Source: Vulcanisaeta sp. (GTDB taxonomy: Archaea; Thermoproteota; Thermoprotei; Thermoproteales; Thermocladiaceae). Taken from it: 40,775 bases of DNA. Both the position numbers and the translations under genes were made by a program. The DNA lies in the NCBI GenBank assembly GCA_023256215.1, contig JAGDXB010000070.1, positions 1 through 40,775 of the forward strand, read 5' to 3'. Below are positions 34,330-40,775 of the stretch, piece after piece; the first letter of the stretch is position 1, and every line of letters starts with the position of its first letter. The notes under the pieces were generated by a model. That model was not told the DNA's origin. It was given only the letters and a program-made list of their open reading frames with translations, and searched no databases.

Positions 34330-34380
34330 TCAGTCCTGCGTGGATTAATCACCAATCATATCCCCAGTCTTCATCACCCA
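34326..34380 (-). ncRNA. C/D box guide RNA
   Basis: On the minus strand the boxes follow the archaeal plan: C box GTGATGA (34371-34377), 11-nt guide, D' ATGA (34356-34359), 3-nt spacer, C' GTGATTA (34346-34352), 12-nt guide ATCCACGCAGGA (34334-34345), D box CTGA (34330-34333). A short terminal stem (TGG before C, TCA after D) fits. TATA-like TTAATAAAT lies about 20-25 bp upstream. Such RNAs bind L7Ae, Nop5 and fibrillarin and direct 2'-O-methylation of the base paired five positions before D or D'. Targets were not identified. Confidence 0.72.
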
Positions 34381-34433
34381 GAGGGAACTTAATAATTTAT
34401 TAACCTACCCTGTGAACTTAAAGATTAGGTTTC

Positions 34434-34985
34434 ATGAAGATTATCGATAAAATAATTGATGAGTTTAGGAATAGGGGTTTTAAGATAATAATTATTCGTG
34501 ATGATTCAATAAAAGCTCGTTTAAACAGGCTTAAGGTGAAGGTTTGGCTTGTTCCTGACGATTATTTTCCATGGTGGCCCAACCCCCTTGATATGGTTGA
34601 GGAGTTGGAATTAACCGATGTAAATGCGCTTTTTGTTGTTTCTGAGAGACCTTACGTGATTAGTGATTATATTGTTAATAATATATCAAGGGCTCGTTAT
34701 TGGTTTAATAAGGAGTTGAATGTGAGAGTATATTCGGTAAACATTGATAGACTTGAGGAGGATTTGGAGGATGGCATAAATATTGCATTAACAAATCATT
34801 ATAGGGAGATTAGTAATGTTTCGTTGATGGGTATGGCATGCCCTAATTGTGGATCGCCCATGGTCACGGTATACTCATCGAGGTACTTCTCGAGAAGGTG
34901 GGGTTCCTGGGCTAATGAGTATATCGAGGTTTGCGAAAAATGTAATATCATTTCACACAAACTAGTTCTTAACTTAAAGTCATAG
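34434..34985 (+). CDS. uncharacterised protein with C-terminal zinc ribbon
   Basis: A 183-residue protein of no recognised family. An alpha/beta N-terminal part (about 1-120) is followed by a ribbon with two cysteine pairs: ACPNCG (about residue 136) and VCEKCN near the C-terminus. WFPWWPNP-like aromatic residues (DDYFPWWPNPLD) are notable. The zinc ribbon suggests nucleic-acid or protein binding. Genes on both sides run the same way, but the spacing gives no firm operon. Confidence 0.6.
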   Translation: MKIIDKIIDEFRNRGFKIIIIRDDSIKARLNRLKVKVWLVPDDYFPWWPNPLDMVEELELTDVNALFVVSERPYVISDYIVNNISRARYWFNKELNVRVYSVNIDRLEEDLEDGINIALTNHYREISNVSLMGMACPNCGSPMVTVYSSRYFSRRWGSWANEYIEVCEKCNIISHKLVLNLKS

Positions 34986-35047
34986 TTAAGACTAGGTGAA
35001 CAAAGGTATATGGTTTACGAAAATAATATTTATTAATCACTGAATCT

Positions 35048-35554
35048 ATGACTTATGGAATAACTTTTATGCCTGATTTACCCTTTATGCCTTTAGATGC
35101 GAGGTTCGCCGATGTGTTAGGACTTATAGATACACTAGCTAATGAGTTTAAGGGGCAGGCAGATATATTCATGATTGCTAAGGAGATGGAATCCGACATT
35201 GATGATTTAATGCCAGCATTAAATGCCGCCGTATACCTGGGTTTTGTCGAGGTTAAGGGTGGTGACATTAAAATCACCGATATAGGTAAGGATTTCCTAA
35301 ATGCTAAAATTAGTGATAGGAAGAAAATACTAAGGCAAAAATTACTTAATCTTGAACCGTTCCACACGGCTTATAGTCTTGGCCTACGTAAACCATTTAC
35401 AATAGAGGATCTCATAGAGGAATTGAATAAGGCAGGTTACGTGGAGGCCAGAGAACCTGGTATTGCCCACCTACTGGAGATATTATTGGCCGAGTGGGGT
35501 GTCTTTGCGGGAATACTTAAGAAGAGAGGCGACGAGTATATAGCACTGCCGTAG
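35048..35554 (+). CDS. AAA-associated domain protein (AAA_assoc_C type)
   Basis: The protein matches the domain found at the C-terminus of some nitrate/taurine-type ABC ATPases: LPFMPLDARFADVLGLIDTLANEFKGQADIFMIAKEM, DDLMPALNAAVYLGFVEVKGGDIKITDIGKDFLNA. It is a stand-alone copy (168 residues), with no ATPase adjacent. Such copies are seen in archaea. An AT-rich box near 35020-35032 precedes the start. A second Met at residue 8 is a possible start. Confidence 0.7.
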   Translation: MTYGITFMPDLPFMPLDARFADVLGLIDTLANEFKGQADIFMIAKEMESDIDDLMPALNAAVYLGFVEVKGGDIKITDIGKDFLNAKISDRKKILRQKLLNLEPFHTAYSLGLRKPFTIEDLIEELNKAGYVEAREPGIAHLLEILLAEWGVFAGILKKRGDEYIALP

Positions 35555-35556
35555 TA

Positions 35557-36012
35557 CTATTCATTAACCACCTTGATAAAGACCATACCTGAAACAAGGA
35601 CCTCCTCAATAACACCATCATTTAGTAATTGATTATACACCAACTGCCAATTCTCAGCAACATTACTGCTAAGCCAGCTTTCAAACTCAGGCTTGGGAAT
35701 CATACCTCGGATCTCACTCCTTATCTTATCAACGATCCTTTGAAGATTCAGCTTACCCTTACCGTTGCCATTACCTGAACCGCCATTACTATTCTCAACC
35801 GTATACTTACTCACCCTCCTCCTTATATAGAAGGTACCATCCAATGTACTGTACATAACCTCAAAAAGGCCGGTCCTACCCAATTTATTGAGTAAATCAA
35901 GGCTCATCTTAATTCCTAGAATGCGCTCGATCTCGTCAATACTGACCCACCTATCATCAACAATCCTTACCAACTTCTTTACTAAATCATCATTAATTGT
36001 TAATGAACTCAC
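35557..36012 (-). CDS. two winged-helix-like domains joined by a Gly/Asn linker
   Basis: The first domain (residues 8-68) and the last (90-150) each look like small helix-turn-helix or winged-helix units. They are joined by NSNGGSGNGNGKGK, a flexible Gly/Asn-rich linker. Start is GTG 36012, with a TATA-like box (36031-36040) at the right spacing. It converges on the AAA-associated gene with 2 bp between stops and is divergent from the 36072 gene. Function is not identified. Confidence 0.55.
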   Translation of the reverse strand: MSSLTINDDLVKKLVRIVDDRWVSIDEIERILGIKMSLDLLNKLGRTGLFEVMYSTLDGTFYIRRRVSKYTVENSNGGSGNGNGKGKLNLQRIVDKIRSEIRGMIPKPEFESWLSSNVAENWQLVYNQLLNDGVIEEVLVSGMVFIKVVNE

Positions 36013-36030
36013 GTAAGACTCAACGCGTGG

Positions 36031-36053
36031 GCATATAAATCTTAAATAATTAA
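36031..36053. promoter_or_regulatory. divergent adjacent TATA-like boxes
   Basis: Minus-strand ATTTATATGC (36031-36040) serves GTG 36012, and plus-strand CTTAAATAATTAA (36041-36053) serves ATG 36072. The boxes are contiguous, so the two promoters may compete. Confidence 0.45.
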
Positions 36054-36071
36054 TTTAAAAAGAAACAATTG

Positions 36072-36791
36072 ATGTCAATATCATTTAAAGTACCTATAGT
36101 TATAGTATTTGGTAGAGTTAATAATGAGCTAGCCGTATGGAGTAAGGACGGGGGTGTCTCGGCTCTAGGTAATATACCGGGTATAGGACTAATTGATGAG
36201 CTTAAGGCAGAAAGGCAGATAACAGGTCATGTTGCTTTGGCGTCCTTTGGCCAGTACGTTATCAAGGCGATAGATCTGGGTAGTAAGTATGGGTCTTATA
36301 CGTTGAGTGAGGACTCACTGATAAGGATACCCACTAAGAGTAATGTTGACTTTAATAAGTATAATGATTGGTTTACAATAAGGAACACGTTCATATTAAT
36401 TGGTGATCCCAACACGGAGTATCTTAGTTCTTACCCATTAATATGCCCGTACAGGGTTGGCGATACATTATTTGTGAATGTAGGGTATACAACCGCAGAT
36501 AGTATTAAGGCAATATTAACGATGTTGGGTATATTACGTAATTACATGGGTAGGGGGCGCATGAGCACCACCTGTATGTGTAGGATACCGGCGATGCCTC
36601 TTGAGATCGCTTTAATAGATGGCGATAAATACCTATTAATTAGGGTGTACCTAAATGAAGCCCAGCCCACACCGGGTAATAAGTACCTGGTTCTCCTAAC
36701 AAAGGGTGGTAACGTAATTGATAAGTACTCAACGAATAACCCGCCCCTCGATATGGTGGTAAAGATGCTTAATGAAATGAGGAGTCTCTAA
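36072..36791 (+). CDS. uncharacterised protein
   Basis: A 239-residue soluble protein with mixed alpha/beta character and no recognised domain. The N-terminus VPIVIVFGRVNNELAVWSKDGGVSALGNIPG and later MSTTCMCRIPAMPLEIALIDGDKYLLI are the most conserved-looking stretches. A TATA-like box (36041-36053) centred 26 bp before ATG 36072 supports that start over TTG 36069. The neighbouring HTH-ThiN gene begins 44 bp downstream; cotranscription is possible. Confidence 0.6.
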   Translation: MSISFKVPIVIVFGRVNNELAVWSKDGGVSALGNIPGIGLIDELKAERQITGHVALASFGQYVIKAIDLGSKYGSYTLSEDSLIRIPTKSNVDFNKYNDWFTIRNTFILIGDPNTEYLSSYPLICPYRVGDTLFVNVGYTTADSIKAILTMLGILRNYMGRGRMSTTCMCRIPAMPLEIALIDGDKYLLIRVYLNEAQPTPGNKYLVLLTKGGNVIDKYSTNNPPLDMVVKMLNEMRSL

Positions 36792-36835
36792 TTTTTGAAA
36801 TAAGAATTATTAATTTTCGCCTATTTTACAAGCAT

Positions 36836-37762
36836 GTGAGTATAAGTACAGGGTTTGAATTTGTGTCGGAGAATATATTGCCAATTATAAGGAGTTTAGT
36901 AGCTAAGAGACTCCTTGAGAATGGGTATAGCCAACTCAGGATTGCGAGGATTCTAGGCATTACGCAACCCGCCGTTAATAGGTATGTCAGTAAGAGCTAT
37001 GATGAACTATTAAGGAGGGCCGAGACCATAGGTATTGACAAGAACTGGCTTTATAGGGTTGCCGATAATATTGTTGATTTGGTACTCAATGGTAAGGAAT
37101 ACGAAGCCCTCGAATATTTAACAAACACCATAGTGATGGAACTTGGCTCATTAAGACTATGCGAATACCACAGGAGGCTCGTCCCCTCACTACCCATTAA
37201 CTGTAATGTATGTTCCATATTACTGACCGGTGTTAGTGATTCCGTAATTAATAATTTGGAAAGGGCAATTTCAATACTTGAGTCGCACCCTGAGATCCAG
37301 GCCTTAATACCCAGGGTTCTCATGAATATTGTTGAGGCAAGACCAGGGGCTACTAACGAGAATGATGTAGCCGGCATACCAGGTAGGATAGATGTGCATG
37401 GTGGTAAGGTAATAATAAGGTCAAGACCTATCTATGGTGGTAGTAGGCATCTTGGTAAATTAATAATTAATTGCATGAAGTGGAATCCGAAGTACAGGTC
37501 CGTGGCTAGTATTAAGTATGATAGTGATGTTGAACACGCAATTAGCGAATTAGGTATACGATATACTAAGGTAGGACCGCATGAGAGTTCTAATGAGGAC
37601 GATGTCATAAATGCGGTAGTTAACTCAATAAGTAGTGATCCATCGCTTGATGTGGTGATAGACCTTGGTGGGTATGCCCTAGAGCCAATTACTTATGTGT
37701 TTGGGCTTGATGCGGTCGATGTTGCCCTGAAGATAATAAGAATAGCATCAAAGATATCCTAA
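36836..37762 (+). CDS. HTH-ThiN regulator (ThiR-like)
   Basis: The protein has three parts. Residues about 20-55 form a helix-turn-helix (YSQLRIARILGITQPAVNRYV). Residues 109-126 carry Cys109, His112, Cys123 and Cys126, a possible metal site. Residues about 160-305 form a ThiN domain (SRPIYGGSRHLGKLI, IRYTKVGPHES, VVIDLGGYALEP). ThiN alone can make thiamine phosphate in other archaea; fused to an HTH it acts as the thiamine regulator ThiR in several archaea. I favour regulator, but enzyme activity is not excluded. Start is GTG. It converges on the RimK-type gene with a 4-bp overlap. Confidence 0.78.
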   Translation: MSISTGFEFVSENILPIIRSLVAKRLLENGYSQLRIARILGITQPAVNRYVSKSYDELLRRAETIGIDKNWLYRVADNIVDLVLNGKEYEALEYLTNTIVMELGSLRLCEYHRRLVPSLPINCNVCSILLTGVSDSVINNLERAISILESHPEIQALIPRVLMNIVEARPGATNENDVAGIPGRIDVHGGKVIIRSRPIYGGSRHLGKLIINCMKWNPKYRSVASIKYDSDVEHAISELGIRYTKVGPHESSNEDDVINAVVNSISSDPSLDVVIDLGGYALEPITYVFGLDAVDVALKIIRIASKIS

Positions 37763-38661
37763 GCCTTTATTTTACGGATGAGGTGATTTACAATATACTT
37801 GGCCGGGTTGATACCAGTGGCTCTCTTGAATCCCTGCCAGGACATGGTAGGATTAACCTCGAGTATGAAGTAGCCATCCCTCGTCTCGGCAATGTCAACG
37901 CCACCATAATCAAGACCAAGAACCTCAATAGCCTTTAATGCTAATTCGCTTAGTTCTCCCGTGACCTTGGCCGGCTCGGGCTTAGCGCCCTGAGCAACAT
38001 TACTCTTCCACGAAATACCCCTCCTAAACTCGGCCCCTATAACCTCATTACCAACAACCACAACCCTATAATCCCCATTACCAACCTTATCCAGGAATCT
38101 CTGTACGTATATTGGCTTATTCAGGTTAACTAAGTAGCTAAAGATGTGCATCGCAACGTCTGGGTCATCAACCTGAAATACACCAAATCCCATGGCACCC
38201 CTAATTTGCTTAATAACGGATTTACCAAACTCCTTAACTGTATTGTATGCCACAAACATGTTCTCACTAATTACAGTGTCAGGAATTGGTAGGCCGTGTT
38301 TTGCAAGGAGCATTAGTGATGCAAACTTGTCACTGGCCATTAACCAGTTCATTATTGGGTTCATAACGTAGACCCCACCAAGCTCTATCGCCCTAACAAC
38401 CCAGAGCCTATGTGCAAATTGCTCAAAATCCTTGATAACACCAATATGTCTAAGTATGGCTCCGGCTATGTTCAATTCCTCATAATTAGATCTACCAACC
38501 AATTGATAATAACCAACACCACCCCTACTAAGCTTAACACCAACCATGTCAATGTAAACCCTCTTAACCCTGTGACCCAGGGACCTAATGGCATCCTCTA
38601 AATCAACCACATCCTCAGGATTATACTCAACCTCGTACGGCCTAATTATACCTATATCCAC
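37759..38661 (-). CDS. RimK-type ATP-grasp ligase
   Basis: The ATP-grasp core is clear: SVIKQIRGAMGFGVFQV, YVQRFLDKVGNGDYRVVVVGNEVIGAEFRR and YFILEVNPTMSWQGFKRATGINPA. RimK relatives attach glutamate or similar residues to proteins, coenzymes or the LysW carrier; the N-terminal part does not decide which. Start is GTG 38661. The TATA-like box at 38683-38696 is about 29 bp upstream, so the mRNA is leaderless. No LysW or lys/arg gene is next to it, so a coenzyme or protein substrate remains possible. Confidence 0.83.
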   Translation of the reverse strand: MDIGIIRPYEVEYNPEDVVDLEDAIRSLGHRVKRVYIDMVGVKLSRGGVGYYQLVGRSNYEELNIAGAILRHIGVIKDFEQFAHRLWVVRAIELGGVYVMNPIMNWLMASDKFASLMLLAKHGLPIPDTVISENMFVAYNTVKEFGKSVIKQIRGAMGFGVFQVDDPDVAMHIFSYLVNLNKPIYVQRFLDKVGNGDYRVVVVGNEVIGAEFRRGISWKSNVAQGAKPEPAKVTGELSELALKAIEVLGLDYGGVDIAETRDGYFILEVNPTMSWQGFKRATGINPAKYIVNHLIRKIKA

Positions 38662-38682
38662 AGGGCAAGCAGGCTTATGTAG

Positions 38683-38696
38683 CTTTATTAATTTAA
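38683..38696 (-). promoter_or_regulatory. TATA-like box of RimK-type gene
   Basis: Minus-strand TTAAATTAATAAAG is centred 29 bp before GTG 38661. Confidence 0.45.
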
Positions 38697-38753
38697 GCCC
38701 CTTAGTAAGTAATTGATATGGATTAATGTATACGTAAAGTAAACATATACGCT

Positions 38754-40097
38754 TTACTCAATTCTTAATTTATTCACATCAATAGATGCCGGAATCACAC
38801 CCTTCCTAAACCTACTTACATCGGACTTAATAGGCCTGGTGGCGTCAATACCAACCTTAGTAGTTATTCCCTGTATCGGATCAAGGGCCACTGGATCTAA
38901 TGTCGATCCCCTTACGTGGTTAATTACCACTAAATCCTCATCAGCCCTAAACCTAGTGGCGATGGCCCACTCAATGTCAGTTGGATCATCAACATTTATA
39001 TCATCATCAACCACAACAACGTGTTTGAGGCTTGGGTGAGCAGCGAAGGCGGCTATTATGGCATTCTTGGGATCACCATCACTCTGCTTCTTGATGGCCA
39101 CTACAGCATGAAGCCACCCACAACCACCATCAGTGAGTCTGACGGACTTAACCTCAGGAACAACGTTGCTTACAAACTGCCAAATCTTAGCCTCTTTCTC
39201 AATACCCATAAGCAACTTATGCTCGGAGTATCCAGCAACAAGTGCTTGAGCAATTAATGGGGCATCTCTCCTAACATAAATCCTCGTTATCCTGACCACA
39301 GGCTGTAGCCTAACCTCATCGTATGTACCAAGAATATCCATACACGGACCCTCCTTAGCCTCTTCATTAGCCAGTATATAGCCCTCCATAACCACCTCAG
39401 CATAGGCAGGTGCAGGTACACCATTATCGAGAACCTTGACCTCAAGAGAACCATTAAGCAGGGCATTAGCCATGTTCAATTCAAAAACACCAAAGGGCGG
39501 CGATGATGCGGCAGCTATCAATATAGCTGGATGAAGACCCCAGGCAATAGCTATGGGCGTGTCCTTACCAATTTCCTTATTTCTCACGTAAATCCTGAAT
39601 AGGTGCCTAGGTACAAGCCTAATGACGAATTTATCAGGGCCTATCGGCGTTAACCTATGAATACTTGCATTTAGTATTCCCTCCCTAACATCCATACCAA
39701 TAACAACAGCGCTTGTCAAGCACGGACCTGGCTCCAACTCGAAATACCTAGGTATTGGCAATTTCGTTAGATCTACACTGGGTAACGGGTCATAAACAGC
39801 ATTATTAGTCTCCCTAGGCCTGTAGGAAACGGCCGTATCCTCAGCCCATAGTAGCCTCCTATAGAAATCAACATCACTCTTAACACCCAAAGCCCTGTAA
39901 ACCTTATCTCTAGTATTCACTAGGTTACCGACAACATGCGCGTCCTTATGTTCACGAACATTCCTAAACTCAAGGGTTGGTCCCTTATCGAATTTAGTCA
40001 ATACATACGGTATTTCGTAATTGATGCTCAACTCATCGTCAACGTACTTCAGGAGTCCCTCGCCTCTAAGTTCTATCAGGAACTTCCTTAAATCCAT
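38754..40097 (-). CDS. UbiD-family prenylated-FMN decarboxylase
   Basis: UbiD enzymes decarboxylate or carboxylate unsaturated acids with prenylated FMN. Family features include ILNASIHRLTP (flavin-site Asn and Arg), AEVVMEGYI, KEGPCMDILGTY and CGWLHAVVAI. At 447 residues the protein fits the archaeal UbiD type. In Aeropyrum and other archaea a UbiD homologue is the anhydromevalonate phosphate decarboxylase of the modified mevalonate pathway; this gene is a candidate for the same role, but no other pathway gene is nearby. No UbiX gene is visible. TATA-like box at 40121-40130. Confidence 0.85.
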   Translation of the reverse strand: MDLRKFLIELRGEGLLKYVDDELSINYEIPYVLTKFDKGPTLEFRNVREHKDAHVVGNLVNTRDKVYRALGVKSDVDFYRRLLWAEDTAVSYRPRETNNAVYDPLPSVDLTKLPIPRYFELEPGPCLTSAVVIGMDVREGILNASIHRLTPIGPDKFVIRLVPRHLFRIYVRNKEIGKDTPIAIAWGLHPAILIAAASSPPFGVFELNMANALLNGSLEVKVLDNGVPAPAYAEVVMEGYILANEEAKEGPCMDILGTYDEVRLQPVVRITRIYVRRDAPLIAQALVAGYSEHKLLMGIEKEAKIWQFVSNVVPEVKSVRLTDGGCGWLHAVVAIKKQSDGDPKNAIIAAFAAHPSLKHVVVVDDDINVDDPTDIEWAIATRFRADEDLVVINHVRGSTLDPVALDPIQGITTKVGIDATRPIKSDVSRFRKGVIPASIDVNKLRIE

Positions 40098-40120
40098 TGA
40101 TTTGGTAAGGCAGGTTTATG

Positions 40121-40130
40121 TATAATAATT
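40121..40130 (-). promoter_or_regulatory. TATA-like box of UbiD-family gene
   Basis: Minus-strand AATTATTATA is centred about 28 bp before ATG 40097. Confidence 0.4.
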
Positions 40131-40145
40131 TTATTTCTAATGATC

Positions 40146-40775
40146 CTAAAATGCATACTGGGTCCTCAACTTAATCCCTATGCCTGGTATCTCGGGTGGA
40201 TAGACCTTACCGTTCTTTGCATACATTATTGATTTAGGCTCCTCGAACACGTCAAAAATAGCGCTCCTTAATGGGTTATCAGGAGCTGTATACTCTATCC
40301 ACATTGTACCAGGCTTAGCCGCAACAAGGTGTGCACTAACAATTGGCATTAAATGAGGCGATACAGGTATCCCGTAAGTCCTAGCCAAAGCCCAAACCCT
40401 AAGCCATTCCGTGATACCACCAACATGACCCACATCGGGTTGCACAATATCTACGGCCTCACTCTCAAGAAGAAGTTTGAAGTCGTAAACCGTATGATGC
40501 TGCTCACCAGCCGCAATGGGTATACCACAAACCCTCTTCAACCTCCTATAACCCTCCAAGTTATCTGGATGCACAGGTTCCTCAATCCAAAATAACTCGT
40601 ATCTTTCCCATTTTCTGCACATTCTTACGGCTAAGTTTAGATCGTAGGTACCATTTAGGTCGACCATGAGTTTAATATCAGGCCCAACAGCCTCTCTAAC
40701 AGCCTTTATACGCTCAGTAGCTATTTCAGGCGGTACTGCGGTCAATGAGCCCCTTATTTTAACGGCATCAAAGCC
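40146..40775 (-). CDS. enolase-superfamily acid-sugar dehydratase (partial, cut by window edge)
   Basis: The reading frame is open to the end of the window: codons before 40745 encode GFDAVKIRGS and continue the protein, so the TTG at 40745 is not a start. Visible features are those of the mandelate racemase/enolase superfamily: KIR in place of the K-x-K base motif, MVDLNG with the first metal ligand Asp, FWIEEPV and AAGEQHHT with the Glu ligands, and VSPHLMP. Likely an acid-sugar dehydratase or related enzyme; the substrate is unknown. It lies 48 bp upstream of the UbiD gene on the same strand, which has its own promoter. Confidence 0.85.
   Translation of the reverse strand, partial: GFDAVKIRGSLTAVPPEIATERIKAVREAVGPDIKLMVDLNGTYDLNLAVRMCRKWERYELFWIEEPVHPDNLEGYRRLKRVCGIPIAAGEQHHTVYDFKLLLESEAVDIVQPDVGHVGGITEWLRVWALARTYGIPVSPHLMPIVSAHLVAAKPGTMWIEYTAPDNPLRSAIFDVFEEPKSIMYAKNGKVYPPEIPGIGIKLRTQYAF

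Noticed and set aside
40146-40745. TTG at 40745 as the start of the enolase-superfamily gene
   Set aside because: The frame continues upstream with family sequence (GFDAVKIRGS) to the window edge, so the gene is truncated by the window.

Overview
The window is a dense stretch of archaeal chromosome. The gene set includes aIF5B, ribosomal protein L24e, deoxyhypusine synthase, a proteasome beta subunit, an XPD-like helicase, a HerA-like ATPase and a ThiN-domain regulator. Most transcription units have a TATA-like box about 26 bp upstream of the start codon and no leader, which fits the hyperthermophilic Thermoproteota. The moderate A+T content and protein style suggest Thermoproteales, close to Vulcanisaeta or Caldivirga. 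The genus is an inference.

Layout. 1-2.3 kb: three overlapping plus-strand genes (DUF72, DUF364-type, YaaA/DUF6884-like). 2.4-6.3 kb: an amino-acid permease, a convergent MFS transporter and an acyl-CoA dehydrogenase. 6.3-7.8 kb: an AT-rich region with a perfect palindrome and paired direct repeats around a TATA box, then an AAA/DUF4143 ATPase whose natural start is cut off by an in-frame TAG where a Trp codon is expected. 7.8-11 kb: TrpB2 and aIF5B (minus). 11-15.9 kb: a MoxR / DUF58 / transglutaminase-like / DUF4129-like membrane module; the transglutaminase-like protein lacks the expected Cys-His-Asp residues, and its start lies 13 bp from that of the divergent DUF4129-like gene. 15.9-18.8 kb: L24e, a Nudix hydrolase, an endonuclease III homologue, an orphan ABC ATPase and a convergent proteasome beta subunit. 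18.9-21.5 kb: an FKBP isomerase, two small TIGR00304-like membrane proteins and an aminotransferase. 21.5-25.8 kb: a large surface protein, CTP synthase and a pilin-like pair. 25.8-33.4 kb: a minus-strand run of deoxyhypusine synthase, an aKMT-like methyltransferase fused to a winged helix, an M48 protease, a winged-helix protein, a HerA-like ATPase and an XPD-like Fe-S helicase. 33.5-40.8 kb: a TatD nuclease, several small conserved proteins, an HTH-ThiN regulator, a RimK-type ATP-grasp ligase, a UbiD-family decarboxylase and an enolase-superfamily dehydratase cut by the window edge.

Two gene-less gaps carry box motifs with the spacing of archaeal C/D box guide RNAs: minus strand 34330-34377 (strong) and plus strand 23514-23563 (weaker). 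In both, the D box directly abuts the stop codon of a convergent protein gene. No tRNA, rRNA, CRISPR array or insertion sequence was seen. The least ordinary items are the amber-interrupted ATPase with its elaborate upstream region, the two C/D box RNAs, the transglutaminase-like protein without its catalytic residues, the methyltransferase-winged-helix fusion, and a TrpB2 reading frame that extends upstream of its first ATG.
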